A stretch of 64,000 bases of DNA, taken from positions 88,494,750 to 88,558,749 of the forward strand of contig CM042015.1 in the NCBI GenBank assembly GCA_023525715.1, read 5' to 3'. This DNA is from Cichorium intybus. Taxonomy: Eukaryota; Streptophyta; Magnoliopsida; Asterales; Asteraceae. The notes beneath the pieces are model-generated. The model worked only from the letters and a program-made list of their open reading frames with translations. It was not told the origin of the DNA and made no database searches. Shown one piece after another: positions 47,101-60,897 of this stretch (the first letter of the stretch is position 1; the number at the start of each line of letters is the position of its first letter). Both the position numbers and the translations under genes were made by a program.

Positions 47101-48582
47101 TACTAATTTGTTTTTGTTTAATTAAAGAAACACGGTTTGTATAAATATAAAATGTTTACGATGTTAATGAGCCAAAACGGGTCCTAAATATTTCAAGGCC
47201 GTCTCGGTATTTATTTTTAGCATGGTACAGAAAGAACGATATAATAAATAAAGTCACGAAATTTTGATACTATCAAGTATAGATGTAGAAAATACTTACA
47301 TCTGCGACACTGGTTATCATTGGAGCATGGACGCACATCCTGTCTGATGAGAAAATTATCATAAGAGTGAAAGGATGTATCAATTTTGTGTAAATTTAAG
47401 GGAGGATTTATAAAAATATATATAATGAAAGTAAAAGCAATGGAAACTATGTTACATTGGGTTTCCGGTTGAAGAGCTTCTGAACAAGTTTACATATGTA
47501 TTCCTAATATAACAACAAAGGAAACAACACATTGTGTTAAAATAAACATAAATATTTAATTCAATTTTTTTATATATAAACCAAGCAAAAGACTGTATGT
47601 TTAGAACAAAGAGAGTGTAAAGCCAATAAGGGAAAGAGTTTTTACGTGTTTTGTTCACAGGCGGGTTGATTAGGTTGTTGCCATGTAAAATTGTTGTATG
47701 AAAGATCACTACACCACATTTGTCAAATAAAAATGTTAATTTCTTAATAACTAAGCATGGGAAAATAAATTTTAACCTAAACGTTTAAAAAATAAACTTA
47801 CATACTAGCCCCGTTTACCAACAACTCATTCGGTATGTCTCCACTTAGCATGTTACTGGTTAAAAGCCTATACAAAATCACATCAAAATGTTAAGGGCTA
47901 ATTTGTTATAACTTATAAGTGACGTAAAATATCTATTCATTATAATCATTTACTTATTTATGACTTACACGTATCGTAGACTCCTCCCAAGAATGTCGTC
48001 AGGTATTCCCCCTACCAAATTGTTAAAACTTGCGTCGCTATTAAAAATGTCACAAAAGAAAATATATCTTAAAATTATATCATCATAAAAAAAAATTAAA
48101 TGAACCGAAATCCAATTCGCGTATACTCACAACATTTCGAGTTCTCTCACTACCCAAATATAATCCGGTATTTCTCCAGAAAGGTTACAGTTTCTCAATA
48201 CCCTAAACTCATGAACAAAATGTCAGTTTATGTACAAGTTTTTTATAAAACTTATTGGGAGAATTATATACTTACAATCTTTCTAAAGCCGTGGCCTTGT
48301 CAATTGATGGAAATGGCTGAGATGGTCCAGTAATCTCGCTAAATCTCCTGCAAGACACGTGTCAAGATTAACAAATAACTTTCTCGATATAAAAACATAG
48401 AATTTCACGAAGAACAAGTGGGTCCCATGAATCAACTCACAATTCAATTAGATTCTCGAGAAGAGATATGTTTGAAGGAATAGGTCCTGTGTGTCCACTC
48501 GCCACAAACTCTCTTAAAAAAGAAACACAAATATTAGAACTTAGAAGTAGGACATGTATTAAAATGACGATATTACAACAAC

Positions 48583-48616
<34 letters not shown>

Positions 48617-50882
48617 ACACAAAGAACATCTTACAATCTTTCAAGTTGTCTCCAATTCTGTATAAAATTTGGTATCGGCCCGCTAAAGTTGCATTCGTTT
48701 ACCCTACTGCATTATACAAAAAATAACAATCATAATAAAAGTTGTCAATTTTAGCCTTAAAAATAATCGTTAAATCAATATAGTACGAGATTTTACAAGT
48801 TTGTTAGATTTCCTAGTTGACCAAGCGCCGTTGGCAGCGTCCCCGTAAACTGGTTTGACGACAAGATCCTGAAAATTAATAATTTGAGTAAATAATAAAC
48901 TTTTGTTGAACAATAATTCGGTTTATTAAAATCTAAAAACTTAATTGGCCTTACAAAGATTTCAAATTATATAATCTCCCTAACTCGGGTGGAACGGTTC
49001 CTGAAAGCCGGTTTGCTTCAAGGTCCCTGATCAAGAATTTGAACTAGATGAGTGTATAAAACCAAATAAACAAAAAAAAAAAAAATTGACCCTTAAGGTA
49101 AAATGTCAGAATTACCCAGAAAATAAACTGAATAAAGAAAAAAAAAAGAAAAAAAAAAGAATCAAGAACGTACAGCTTTGTGAGAGTCGTGATATTGCCT
49201 AATTCCGGTGGGATTTTTCCGGTGATACGGTTTCCAAGAATCGAACTGCAAATAGAACGGAATATACTTTAGTTTTTGGTATGAAACTAAAATATTATGA
49301 AAATAAAGGGTAAAAAAGACTTTTTTACATGTCTAGCATCCGTGTTGAACCCCATTGAGGCGGTATTGTGCCTTGCAAGTAATTGTAAGCAAAATCTCTG
49401 CAAAAAGAACGGAAAATACTTCAATTTTGTTAAATCCCATAGGCCATAAAAGTAAAGGGTAAAAAGGAGATTTCACATTGTGTAAAAGTAAAAGATGACT
49501 TACACGGACTGAAGGTAAGGAAGGTTTGCCATTTCAGGTGAAAGTATTCCGTCAAGACTATACCACTTGTGTGTACTACATTACATTACATAAATAATAA
49601 TTTAAGATATAAAGTTGTAACAATATTTTTTTATAAAAATGAATAGAAAAGAAAGAGCTTTATACATCCTTACGACATGACAATTGGTATCGTTTCCAAT
49701 GTTGCAATCACATCCGGTGCTAGCGTTAGCTTCTGTAGATAGTTTTGGGACATCAATTATCATGTCAAGATTGCAAGTGTCACCATTAAACCTCCAGCTT
49801 GTTGCATTCATGTCGGCAAGAATTTTTCCAACAGTTACCACTATAACAAATTAAAAAAAAATCACATATTTTGTTTGATAAAAATCATTAGATTCAGGTT
49901 GGCATTTACTTCGGTTTATATCATTTCTCATATTAGGGACATTTAGGCATAATATAAAATATAAACAATATAAAAGCCATTATATTTGTAGGCAAATTTC
50001 CAAATTAACAACTGGTTTTAGATTGTTTTTTTCAATAAAACCAAACAACTTTGCAATTTTTTTTTCTATCCGGCCACTTTACCTCCTACACTAGGTTTCT
50101 TTGATTGAATTTCAGCAATTTACATAAAAGTCAATGTATTTTGGCACGTTTCTGGGTTAACCACTAGGCTTTGGGTACTTTTTAGGTTAATCACTATATT
50201 TATATTTAAGAGATAAAGATGATCAGATTGAAAACAAAAACATGTGGTTTTATTGAAAAAAAAACAAAAAGGAGATTAATCCCAGAAAAAAAGTACCAAA
50301 AATATAAATTGTCCAAATATAGAAAGTCAAACTACTCATAAGTGGATTTTAGTTATTTGGCTTGATAAATCATTAGATTCAATTACTCCCTGGATTTAAT
50401 CATGAAGACTGGTAGGGGTTTGACATGTATTTAAAGACAAACCAGCTAATAGAATTTATATGAATTCCTAAAATTTGCAATAAAAAGATCGATAAAAATA
50501 CTAAACTTGTAAACAGAAACAGAATTATAGAACTTTTTGCTTTGAATTTGTAAAAAAAAAAAAAAAAAAAAAAAGTCAAATTTATCTCCAACCGAAGCAT
50601 CAAACCAAGCAAAAATACACCTCGCATCATCTCAATTCTCAACCGATACTGGGCAACGAAATCAAGATTCTTCAAGAAACAAAATCATGATTCTATAACG
50701 AAATAACTCAATATTTCAAAAACCCATTTTCTTGAGATTAATAATTATGGGGCTTTTGAAATAATTTTCAAAACAAACGCTAGATTACCTTCTTCTGGCG
50801 GCACAACGGATTGAGCAAATCGAAGGAAGATGAGAAAGCTGAGAGTTAAAAACAGCAAGAATTCAGCAATTCTTGCCGCCAT
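44151..50882 (-). CDS. LRR-malectin receptor-like kinase (LRR subfamily VIII-2 type), about 24 exons
   Basis: Exon 1 (50882-50789) encodes MAARIAEFLLFLTLSFLIFL, a signal peptide. Exon 2 (49840-49666) has the cysteine-rich cap. About 12 short exons from 49.56 to 47.65 kb encode leucine-rich repeats (for example LQGTIPPQWGS, ITGKIPPELGN, LSGEIPDYI). A malectin domain (47051-46651, 46562-46367) contains SLHVNCGGDDV and FAEIIF. A transmembrane helix in 45834-45688 reads FIGVGVAVPCFVLLVLVILW. Kinase exons are 45600-45482, 45405-45195, 45104-44867, 44792-44642 and 44534-44151, with GEGGFGAVYK, IAVKQL, IVHRDIKATNVLL, DFGLA and YMAPEY. It is an RD-type Ser/Thr kinase expected at the plasma membrane. 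Splice sites I checked are GT-AG and in frame. The start has a good context (ACAATGGCG). No break found; boundaries of the LRR exons are approximate. Confidence 0.9.
45870..46150. repeat. possible LTR-derived sequence in a receptor-kinase intron
   Basis: The phrase CATTATTTAATGTGGCTCGAGTAATGTGACCTACAT resembles the TTTAACGTGGTTCGG...GACCTACGTCC core of the gag-only copia LTRs at 13410 and 16277. It suggests an old related LTR or TRIM fragment in the intron between 45834 and 46367. A C-run lies at 46083-46094. Confidence 0.35.
48584..48615. repeat. poly(A) run in a receptor-kinase intron
   Basis: About 32 A residues on the plus strand (a T-run in the sense of the gene), between two LRR exons. 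Confidence 0.9.
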
Positions 50883-51476
50883 TGTTGCAGTGGGTCAAGA
50901 GTTTGGTGGAGAAGATGAGAAGATAGAGATGAAAATGGGGAATGGGTGTGAAATACTGAAATTATTTGAGAGCAATCGGCTGCAATTCTTGAAGATCCAT
51001 TGAAAAATAAGTCAATTTTGTATAGCAACTTGTACTGGTCCAAATCAAATAGTCATACATAAAATTCTTTTTTTAATTGATTTTGGACAGTGTGGTACAT
51101 GAAAACTTCTATGTATGAATGGTGATAGATTCATCGTTTATGTGGGTATATGTTGACTCGTTTGAAAAAGAGGGGAGAAAATTTGTTATCCATTTTTAAA
51201 GCAAACGATTTTAATGTCTTCCTCTCAATAAGTTAAAATATATATACATTATTATGGTACGTGTTCTAATTTGTCGTATTGTTATTATTTATAATTATCT
51301 GTCTTTTATTCGATTAACAAATATCTTTGGGCTGGCATGATTATTGGAACATTATTATGAAAATTAATAATATATAGTTGACATCGATATTAATGAAAAT
51401 TTAAATGGTACAGATTAGTTTTTAGGTTAATCTCATAGTTAGAATAGCGACAAAGTCAAACTTTTTTATTTCTATA
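50883..51476. other. upstream region of the receptor kinase gene
   Basis: Presumed promoter and 5' leader of the minus-strand kinase. CT-rich leader-like sequence lies just before the start codon on the minus strand. No defined element identified. Confidence 0.35.
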
Positions 51477-51965
51477 TAGGGATGTTCGTTAGATCTAATC
51501 CGGACTGAATTGGACCAAAAATTGGAAGAATCAGGAACCATTTTAAGACTTGAAATAGAATTTGGAACAGGACCGAAGGTATGTAAACCGGTTTCAGTGC
51601 TGGTTTTCCCGATTCGAAAACCGGGTTTCCCCCTACTAATTTGTTTTTCCAGCATTCAAGCTTATTAAGTCATTTTGTGACCTCGTTAAGTCACTTTTCA
51701 GCCCATTAAGTCGTTGTCCAACACATTGATCAAACAAACCAAGTATCCAATGTTAATTTTGTGGTTTTTCATTCGTGTAGTCGTATGCGATGGGGGAGGC
51801 AGAGACAGTTTGAACTCGATGGAAGGAAGTCGGACTGAAGGAGGGATACCCAATCATACGCAATTAGCCTGGAACCGAAAACCGTAACATTTTAACAAAA
51901 TTCGGTCCGGTCCAGAGCCGGTTTTGATTCAGCTCCGGTCCAACCGATCTTTTTGCTCATGCCTA
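51477..51965. mobile_element. hAT-like MITE relative, decayed
   Basis: Starts TAGGGATG and ends CTCATGCCTA, close to the TAGGGATGAG/CTCATCCCTA termini of the MITE at 3500-3804. The interior is rich in GGTCCGG, CCGGTT and CCAACCG. Flanking 8-mers do not match, so this is an old or rearranged copy. Confidence 0.5.
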
Positions 51966-53842
51966 GTATGTATGTTCACAGTTATTAAAGAGTTTTTTTT
52001 TATAATTGTAATCATCTACAAGTTTTTCCAATTTTGAAGGCACTGGCATTCAGATCTTTATTATGCAATGTATTAAACTAAATATAATATTTTCGACTAA
52101 GTTAAATAAAGATAAGAACCCATTTACAATGTTTAAAATTCTAAGAAATAGGTTAAGAATATGTGTGTTTACAGCAAGGTTTAACTAACAACCTCTTCTC
52201 AAGTCAAATATTTATCTTTTAATAAGATGACCCAAATGTCATTTCTAAATGTTTATAATATCTAATTTGATAGATATAAAAGCAAATTCAAAGTTACATG
52301 TAGAATGAATATTAACTATATGCCTAGCCCCTCACTAGCGTTTGTTTTCGATAAAATGTTTTGAGGTTCAAAAAAAAGAATAAATATTTGTTCGAACAAA
52401 TAATGCTGTTTAACTATTATCTTTTAACTTGGCTTTCTGATACCAATTGCCTAGTTTTTTTTACATTTGCCTTTTCTTTTAAAACGACTATCAAATTATC
52501 AATAAAGAAAGTCACACTTACACTAATTTTAACATTTAGCTAGTCTCGAACGAAGATGTTCATGAGTTCAGTTTAATCAAAAATTGTTATTCTTCATAGT
52601 GGGTATATCAGTTCAGTTGATATCTAAACCGAGTCTTAGATTTGTAGGTTTGAAATGGAAAAATATTGTAGGTTTGACCAAGACTTTTATACATCTAAAA
52701 CGTAATCCACTTGGTGTAATTTATTATAACAAAAACAGGCCACGAGACATCATGAATTTCTGAAGCCTTTTCAAGTCTAACATGGCATGCCATGCAATAT
52801 GTTTACTTGATTGGCTTCATATTTACATTTTTCATCCTCAATCTTTGTCAAGTGTATAGATTAAGCTCTTTGAGCTTTTTTAATATTCGATATAATGCAA
52901 TTACATTTATAAGTTGGAGATCCGCCATGATATATGATCGATTGGTCAAATTCGTATATGTAAATTGGTGTGACCCACGTGTGACAATGACAAAAGGGTT
53001 GGGGAACCCCAAAATTCAAACGGACATAATCGTCTGTCTGGTATGAAATTTCAAAGCTTTATATGAACGAAAATTCTAGACGGATCATACTTAGTTTGCT
53101 TTATATAAAAGGTTAAAACAAACAACTTGAATAAAATAAACAATTATCCCAAACTCTTGAACCAATATTTGTTATTTACTTCCATTACATGTTGCCCACC
53201 GGAAAAGATGGTCACATGGCATGACATATTTATACAATTAATCGAGTTTGGATTATTTTATGTACTTAACAGGTAAAATATATAAAATAATTCAAATTTT
53301 ATTAAAAATAAGGCAAATATCGTTCAGTTTATACTTTTAATACATGAAACTTGCGGATTATTTTATTTATGATATCAGGGGTGGAACACGATCAATAGCT
53401 GGGGGGGGGGGGGGGGGGGCGAAAAAAATTTTAAAATTAACAAACAGCTAACTAATAATAAAATACAATTAGAAGATGCATCTTGACAAATAAACAGAAA
53501 TATATCTAGATAAAAATATTACTTCCAAAATCCATTTTTTATTTACTTATTTTGATTTTTTCAATATGACCTTGTATTTTTCTGTCATTTGATCTTTCAC
53601 TCGCTTGAAAAAGAAAAGCTCGCTGTGTGGCGTTATAAGATTAACAATTAGTTGATTACATAATGATAGCTATAACAACGATAATCTATTATGCTCTAAT
53701 TCAACTACAAATATAAGTAATTTCGTAACTTTATATCTTAATAGCTTATATTCTAATGCTAAAATGAATAAAAAAACTAGCCAAGAATGAATAAAGCATT
53801 GAGTACTATAGACTTAATTTGTAATAAGAAATACGCCACTGA

Positions 53843-53923
<81 letters not shown>

Positions 53924-54086
53924 TAGTTTTGATGTATATCTATACATAAAATGTTTGGAATAACAACTGAAATTGTTTGTGGATCTTCTTCAATCCGAAC
54001 AACCACTTTGCTATAATCGTGCAGTAAATTTTGAAATACCACCACATAGCCATCTACTAATGCGTTTTTTAAGTCCTTAACATGAT
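51966..54086. other. intergenic DNA with simple repeats
   Basis: No gene recognised. Contains a 19-base G-run at 53401-53419 just inside CAGGGGTGGAAC (53376), which could be one end of a hAT element with GCCACTG near 53834 as the other. The flanks do not match, so this is only a possibility. Confidence 0.4.
53843..53924. repeat. (TTA)n microsatellite, about 27 units
   Basis: Uninterrupted ATT/TTA trinucleotide tract. Confidence 0.97.
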
Positions 54087-55009
54087 TGTAACACGTTGAA
54101 ATTTATTGATATTTGTTGATAAAGTGTGTACTTTAAGAATTTAGAGAGAAATTGTATATTGAACTAACTCGCTAACTATTACAGACTAAAGAAGTATATA
54201 TAGCTGATACAGGTATTACTGAACAGTTAACTATGGTAGAATTAAACTAACTACTTCATAACAGAAAATATAACAAACTTAATTAAGCACGTGCATTGCA
54301 AGTGATAAACACTAAGATCCTCCCCTCAAGTTAAACTTGGTGAATATCATCAAGATTTAACTTGAAAATAAGAACTTGAAAGTGAGAATTGCAAGTGCCT
54401 TTGTGAAAACATCTGCGAGTTGTTGTTTAGTATGTACATGTTTTGGCACGACAAAACCTTGTTTGTATTGATCCCGTACCAAATGACAATCAATGTCTAA
54501 ATGCTTTGTTCTTTCAATGAAAATAGGATTTTCAATGATGTATATAGCTGCTTTATTGTCACACCATAAAGAAACTGGAATCTTCACTTTAATTTGCAGA
54601 TCTCTTAGAATGTAACTCACCCAAAAGTAATTCACATATTGTGGGAAACTAAACTCCTGTATTCAGCTTCATAAGAAGATCTTGAAATGGTCTTTTGTTT
54701 CTTAGTTTTCCATTATATAAGTGAAGATACTAGCAATATGCATTACCCCGTAAGTGATTTCCTTGTATTAGTACAAGTGGCCAAATTAAAATCAATGTAT
54801 GCATTTATATTTATTTATGAGGACAATTTTGGAAAGAAAAGTCATTTTGAAGGACTGCCTTTCAAATACTTCATGACGTGTACAGCAGCCTTCCAATGCA
54901 AGTCGGTTGGAGCATGTAAAAATTGACTAAGTTATTGCACCACATAACTAATATATGGTCTGGTAAAACTCAAATACGACAATCTTCCGACAAGCCTTCT
55001 ATATTTTTC
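54087..55009 (-). mobile_element. truncated copia retrotransposon: RT/RNase H tail plus 3' LTR
   Basis: Minus strand. Broken frames encode YRRLVGRLSYLSFTRP, FLHAPTDLHWKAAVHVMKYL and then VSLWCDNKAAIYI, RTKHLDIDCHLVRDQ and QLADVFTKAL (54640-54357), the copia RT end and RNase H. A purine tract (TTGAGGGGAGGATC in sense) is followed by a likely 225-bp 3' LTR at 54311-54087 (TGTTTATCAC...CGTGTTACA). Upstream domains are missing because the Tork-like copia LTR begins at about 55010. Confidence 0.75.
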
Positions 55010-55518
55010 TGTGTGAAGTATGAATTCAAAATTCAAAGCTAAAACTTCAAATTCAAAGTGGCATGGCTGCTTATTATCCTTGCAGCCCATGTGATTAAGA
55101 TTCTCTCAAAAATGGCATGCAAGACTTTATTTTAAAATGAGTTTCTTTTCTAATATGGCATGTAAACATTTCCTATAAATAGGATAGGAAATCATTTGCA
55201 AAAATCATCTCACACCACACCAAAAACATATTCTCTTCTTATTCATCTTCTTATTAATACATAAGAGTTATAATCTCTTTGTATTTTTATATTTCTCCAA
55301 ACATTTTGTAAATACCGCAAAGTATATTGAATTGGTTCTCGACTTCCTCCGCCCGTGATTTTTCCCGATTTGGGTTTTCCACGTAAATCCTCGTGTCTCT
55401 ATTTTATTTACTTTATTCGTATTTTCGTTGTGATTATTATCGTTTGATAAATTTGATCCTATTCCACATTGAGCTAATATTGTCTAAACTCAATTCGGAT
55501 CCGTCGTATTTTACAACA
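55010..55518 (+). repeat. 5' LTR of the Tork-like copia
   Basis: About 509 bp with TG...CA ends. It contains a TATA box and a transcribed leader. The start could be 55010 or 55012 because of a TGTG repeat. Confidence 0.8.
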
Positions 55519-55583
55519 ATTGGTATCAGAGCGTCCGGGTTTTGATATTAGCTTGTTGGGATCATTTTATCAAGTAATAAATC

Positions 55584-58377
55584 ATGTCTTCGGTGAAATA
55601 CGATATTCCGCTGCTGGATCGGAATACCCGATTTCCGCTGTGGCAAGTAAAGATGAGAGATATTCTCATTCAGATGGATCTACACAAGGCGCTCTTGGGC
55701 TTCGAAAGGATGCCCAATACATGGACCGAAGAAGAAAAGGAGATGAAAGATCTGAAGGCTTTATCTCAAATTCGTTTGCACTTGTCAAACGATGTTTTAC
55801 AAGATGTTCTAAAAGAAACGTCGGCGGCTGCTTTGTGGCTGAAGTTGGAGCAGTTATTGATGACAAAGAGCTTACCGAACAAGTTGCATCTAAAGCAACG
55901 GTTGTTCAATACCAAGATGATTGAAGGAGGCTCATTAGCTGAACATTTATCCACATTCAAAGAGTTAATAAATAACTTGTAGAATATGGATGTTCAGTAT
56001 GAAGATGAAGACTTAGCTTTATTTTTGTTGTCATCTTTGCCCAAATCCTATAGCCATTTTCGTGATACAATCATCTACAGCCGTGACACTCTTGTTTTAG
56101 ATGAAGTCTTTACAACTTTGGATTCTAAAGAGAAGATGAAGCATATTACCGGTGGTGGTTCAAGTGATGCTAAAGCCGAAGGTTTGAATGTCAGAGGAAG
56201 AACAACAGAGAGAAGTAGAACTTCTCAATCTTCCAACAGAACCAGATCCAAGTCAAAAGGCAAACGAAAGTTTTGTAACTATTGTCACAAGAAGGGACAT
56301 GTGCTTGAAGAATGTTTCAAGTTGAAGAATAAAGAAAAAGAGAAGGCGGCAGCAAATGGTAAACTAGCTAGCACTTCGGGTAAAGCCGATGTAGCAGAGG
56401 TCGAATGTATTGGAGAACTCTTGACAGTTTATTCAGATAAACTGGATTCCACTGGTGATTGGATACTCGACTCTGGTTGTACTTTTCATATGTGTCACAA
56501 CAAAAGTTGGTTTTACACATTTGAAAAGGTTAACCAGGGCTATGTGTTGATGGGTAACAATACTACATGTCAAGTTCTTGGACATGGTTCAGTCAGAATC
56601 CGTATGTTTGATGGCGTTATCCGAACCATTGGGGATATTAGATATGTCCCTGACCTCAGAAGAAACTTGTATCTCTTAGTTCCTTTGATAAAAAAGGATA
56701 CGAGTTTGCCGGTAAAGGTGGAGTTCTCAGGGTGTTCAAAGATGGTTCCGACAAATTGAGAGCCAGTCGAAAAACCTCAGACCTCTACTTTCTTGACGGG
56801 CAAACAATTTCGAGTGATGCTGCTGTTGTTTCAAAGTCTCTTTCTGATCCAGATCAGTCCCGTCTTTGGCACCTTCGACTTGGCCATATGAGTTTTCAAG
56901 GCATGTCAGAATTGAGTCGAAGAGGTTTACTTGGTCAACAAAAGATTGTTGATTTGGAGTTCTGTGAAGACTGTGTATATGGCAAGGCAAAACGAGTGAG
57001 GTTTGCAAGTGGTATCCATACAACGAAAGGACCACTCGACTATGTCCACTCGGATTTGTGGGGACCAGCTCGAGTTGCTTCTAAAGGTGGAGCTAACTAT
57101 ATGCCCACTATCATTGACGATTTCTCCAGGAAGGTGTGGTGTTTCTTCTTAAAACATAAGGGAGACGTTTTCTCTACCTTCAGAGACTGGAAAGTTCAGG
57201 TTGAAAAGCAATCAGGATTGGTGGTAAAGTATCTTCGTACGGATAATGGACTAGAGTTTTGCTCAGAAGAGTTTAATGCCTATTGCCGAAAGGAAGGCAT
57301 TACTCGACATCGCACGGTAGTCTATACGCCTCAACAAAATGGTGTAGCCGAAAGGATGAATCGCACCATTATGGAGAAGGTCAGATGTATGCTTTCAAAT
57401 TCCAAATTGTCAAAGTCCTTTTGGGCGGAGGCTGCTTCTACTGCTTGCTATGTTATCAACCCATCACCGTCACGGGCAATCGAAAAGAAAACTCCGTATG
57501 AGTTATGGTCCGGGAAACCTGCCGATTATACACATCTAAAACCTTTCGGATGTCCAGCTTATGCACGAGTTGACAATGGGAAGTTAGAACCGAGAGCACT
57601 TAAATGTGTCTTTCTTGGTTATAATCCAGGAGTTAAAGGTTACAAGTTATGGAGCAATGATCTAAATAAAATCATCATCTCAAGAGATGTTACTTTTGAC
57701 GAGTCTGCTATGATTCATCAAACTTCAGACTCTACAGAAGATACAGTCGCATCATCAAATGCCAATGAAGAGAAAGCTCAAATGGAGGTGGAGTTTCCTA
57801 CTTCACCTGTCACCATTTCGAGTCCAATTGAGCAACAAGAGTCTTCCTCGCCAAATGAGCATGTCATTGTTGAATAAACAACAACTTCACAACCACAAGC
57901 TACTACTCGAAGCATTGCAAGAGATAGGCCGAGAAGACAAATTGTTCCTCCAAAGAGGTATGCTGAAGCTGAACTTGTTGCTTATGCTTTTATTGTTGCT
58001 AATGATATTGAGTTAGAAACGGAGCCTCGAAATTATGATGAGGCTATCAAATCTAAAGACTCAAGTGATTGGATGATTGCTATGCATAATGAGATGGAAT
58101 CCTTGCAAAGAAATGGTACTTGGGATTTAGTTCCTATTCCAAAAGGGAAAAGGCCAGTTAAATGCAAGTGGGTCTACAAGCTCAAAGAACCTGTTAACCC
58201 GAATGAGAAACCAAGATATAAAGCTCGGTTGGTAGCTAAAGGCTACAGTCAAATTCCAGGCGTTGACTATACTAACATCTATTCCCCAGTAGTCAAACAC
58301 ACTTCTATTCGTGCATTGTTGGGGTTAGTTGCTTCAAATGATTATGAGTTGGAGCAACTAGATGTTACTACAGCTTT
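55584..58377 (+). pseudogene. Tork-like copia gag-pol, disabled and truncated
   Basis: Gag starts at ATG 55584 (LLDRNTRFPLWQVKMRDIL). The frame is broken by TAG at 55981, where relatives have Gln, then continues with a CCHC knuckle CNYCHKKGHVLEEC and protease DSGCTFHMC near 56468. A one-base loss near 56665 shifts the frame. Integrase follows: WHLRLGHMS, HSDLWGP, RTDNGLEFC and NGVAERMNRTI. A TAA at 57875 again sits where Gln is likely. RT begins WMIAMHNEMESLQRNGTWDLV and KARLVAKGYSQIPGVDY. The YVDD site is not reached before the gypsy insertion. Confidence 0.88.
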
Positions 58378-60886
58378 TGTAACACCCCTTTTCTCAAACC
58401 ATATTTTAATATAGTTTATCTTACAAAAACATTACACAATTGGTGACTATGAAAGAGTCACTTAATTTTTTTTTTTACAAACTTTATTCTTAAGGGGTTA
58501 TTACAGACTCAATACCGAAAACCATAATTTAAACTTACAGTATTTACACTGGTCCCAACTTCAACTCCCGCTCCTTTCACCTAAGTACATAGCATTTAAA
58601 AATAATAAACGTGAGACATAAAGCCTCGTGAGTAATATGGGTTTAGACCCAAAATATTTCTACTCAAACTTGAATTAATAACAAGTAAACTGATAAACTG
58701 CTGAAATCTTATTTTCAAAATAAGTCTCAAATCTCTTTGCTTTCCTGTAATTAAAACTCAAAAACATTTTCTTTCTCAAAAACTGCTTCTTACTTCAAAA
58801 CTGGTTTAGTCTCTGAAACTACTTTCTTTCTTTAAAATTGCTTTCTTTCTCATATAATTGTGACCAACTGAAACTCATGAATTAGTTTAATTTAATTCAT
58901 TCTACTAGCTCCCCTCGCGGGACAGAACAGATCCGTCCGCTCGGTTATGCTCATTCTGTCTCCCCTTTGTGACTTGGAACAGATTCAAGCACAAGGGTAT
59001 ACTAAGCTACACAACTACTTCGCGACGGGAGGTACCATCCCAGTAGTGTCTTCTGATCCCCCGATTATGTGGGTGATCCTAGTCCGGACAACTGGCTCTT
59101 ACTTCTTTCTTTCTTTAGTTCTTATTTTATTACATCTCAAATTGGTCAAAATGGGACACAATTTATAAATAACTCATGCTCATACACTTTATAACTCTTT
59201 ACTGAAAATACTTTCAAGACTGATTTTGACATCTTAGTTCACACAAGGAACTTCTTTCAAAATACTTTGTAAACTATACTTTCTATTTTAAATCTGCTTG
59301 AAACACTTAGCTCTTGTATAGAGCTACTTTAAAACTATTTTCCAAACTTTAGTATTTGCAAACATTTGGAAATCTTATTTTTCTGAAAATATCAATTTGC
59401 TATGTACTATATAAATCCTCATAAAACTCACCTTGATTCTGTTACGGTTTACTAAGCTTCACTTACGCCTTTTCCTATCCCGTGCTCAATGGTATTTGAA
59501 GCACCTCCTACATATTTCACATATATATATTCTTAATTAATAAGTATGTACTATAACTGTTTCTATAGCTTAAGAGTCTCTTATGACACAACTTCGGGTT
59601 ATAACAAATGTATAACCATTAATAAACTCGTTTTATAATTTTCTCCGAAATACGCGTATTTTGCTACAGTACCCCCGAGGGGTCGTATTTCAGTTCCAAC
59701 ACTTTTCCATGAAGTCTTATGCTATATTAGACTTGTGTTTCAAGTTTGAAGTCAATTGGACAAGTCTAGCTCAAGTTCCAAAAATCAAGTTTTAACATAA
59801 ACTTCATATTTGGCCACTGCCACTACAGTGGTTTTTCCGCAAGGTCGGATTACGAATTTGAAAATTTCCTATATGTTTTCATACCATTTTAAGTCTATGG
59901 TAAAAATTTCAGACTAAACGGACATGCCTAGCTATGGTTTCTAACTTTTGAAGTCCCTGTCCACAGGACGCACTGCGCCTAGAACTGGGTGCACTGCGCC
60001 TGGGCGCACCCCGCCTGGAACCTGGGCGCACTGCGTCTGGCGCCTGGGCAGGGTTCCAGATCAGTCGCGATTTGGCACTGTAGCATGCAGTTTTGACATT
60101 TTAAGTCCTTAATTCAGTTCTTAATCATATGGGGTTTGTTCCCTGACTAAAACCCTCCATTAATACAAGATTTTTATCCATTAAAATCAATTCAATCAAT
60201 CAAATGCAGGAATTAAAGTTCTTGATCAAAATTGCAAATTCTCAAGAATAGTAATCTACTTCCATGTTCTTGAGTTATGTTCTTAACTAATGACTTATTG
60301 GAAGTATTAGCCACTTAAACCACATGATTCATAACTGAAATTTCAGTTTCAATTCGACCCAAGAACCAAATCAAGAATACACCCAAAACTTAGGTTAGAA
60401 CAAAGAAAATCTTACCTTTCAAGGCTTGGAATCACCAATTCCAACCTTAATTCCTTGCTAAATCTTCCAGAAATTCTTCTTCTCTCTTGCTCTCTCTCGC
60501 TCTCTCTCGAATCTTCTGCAAGCTTCTGGGAAATGAGAGTAATAACTCTCTTATTTATATAATTAATGTTTATAAAACATTTACATTTTAGTCCCCAAGC
60601 TTTTCTCTTTTCTACAAAAATGGTCCTAAGACCCATAACTTTGCAACCAAAGTTCCATTAACTTCTAACTTGACATTTTCTTGACAATTTGGTCATTTCC
60701 ATGTCAAATGACCATTTTGCCCTTTTTGGTCAAGTTTCACTATTCACACGATAAAACTCCAAATTTCACATAAACTTTTATTTCTTGTCATATTATTTTT
60801 ACAAATACATATTATTTTTCATAATAGTCTTATAACATGTCAAAAGACCGTTTTACCCTTTTACAACTTTTTCGCGGGTTCTTACA
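58378..60886 (-). repeat. 3' LTR of the gypsy element, about 2.5 kb
   Basis: In the minus sense it starts TGTAAGAACCCGCG and ends GGGGTGTTACA. The long LTR is typical of Tekay/Del-type elements. It contains a run of imperfect GGGCGCACTGCGCC motifs at about 59970-60050. Confidence 0.85.
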
Positions 60887-60897
60887 GTCACCCCTCC

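Larger units (their letters stand above)
55010..58377 (+). mobile_element. Tork-like copia retrotransposon, interrupted by a gypsy element
   Basis: A 5' LTR (about 55010-55518; TGTGTGAAG...TTTTACAACA, TATA box CTATAAATAGG near 55174) is followed by the primer-binding site TGGTATCAGAGCG at 55521, then gag, protease, integrase and the first part of RT. The RT frame stops abruptly after LDVTTAF at 58377, where a gypsy LTR begins. The remainder presumably lies beyond 64000. The element itself sits in the older copia fragment at 54087-55009. Confidence 0.9.

Noticed and set aside
53376..53840. Complete hAT element between CAGGGGTGGAAC and GCCACTG
   Set aside because: Terminal similarity is partial and the flanking 8-mers (TATGATAT and AATTATTA) do not match.
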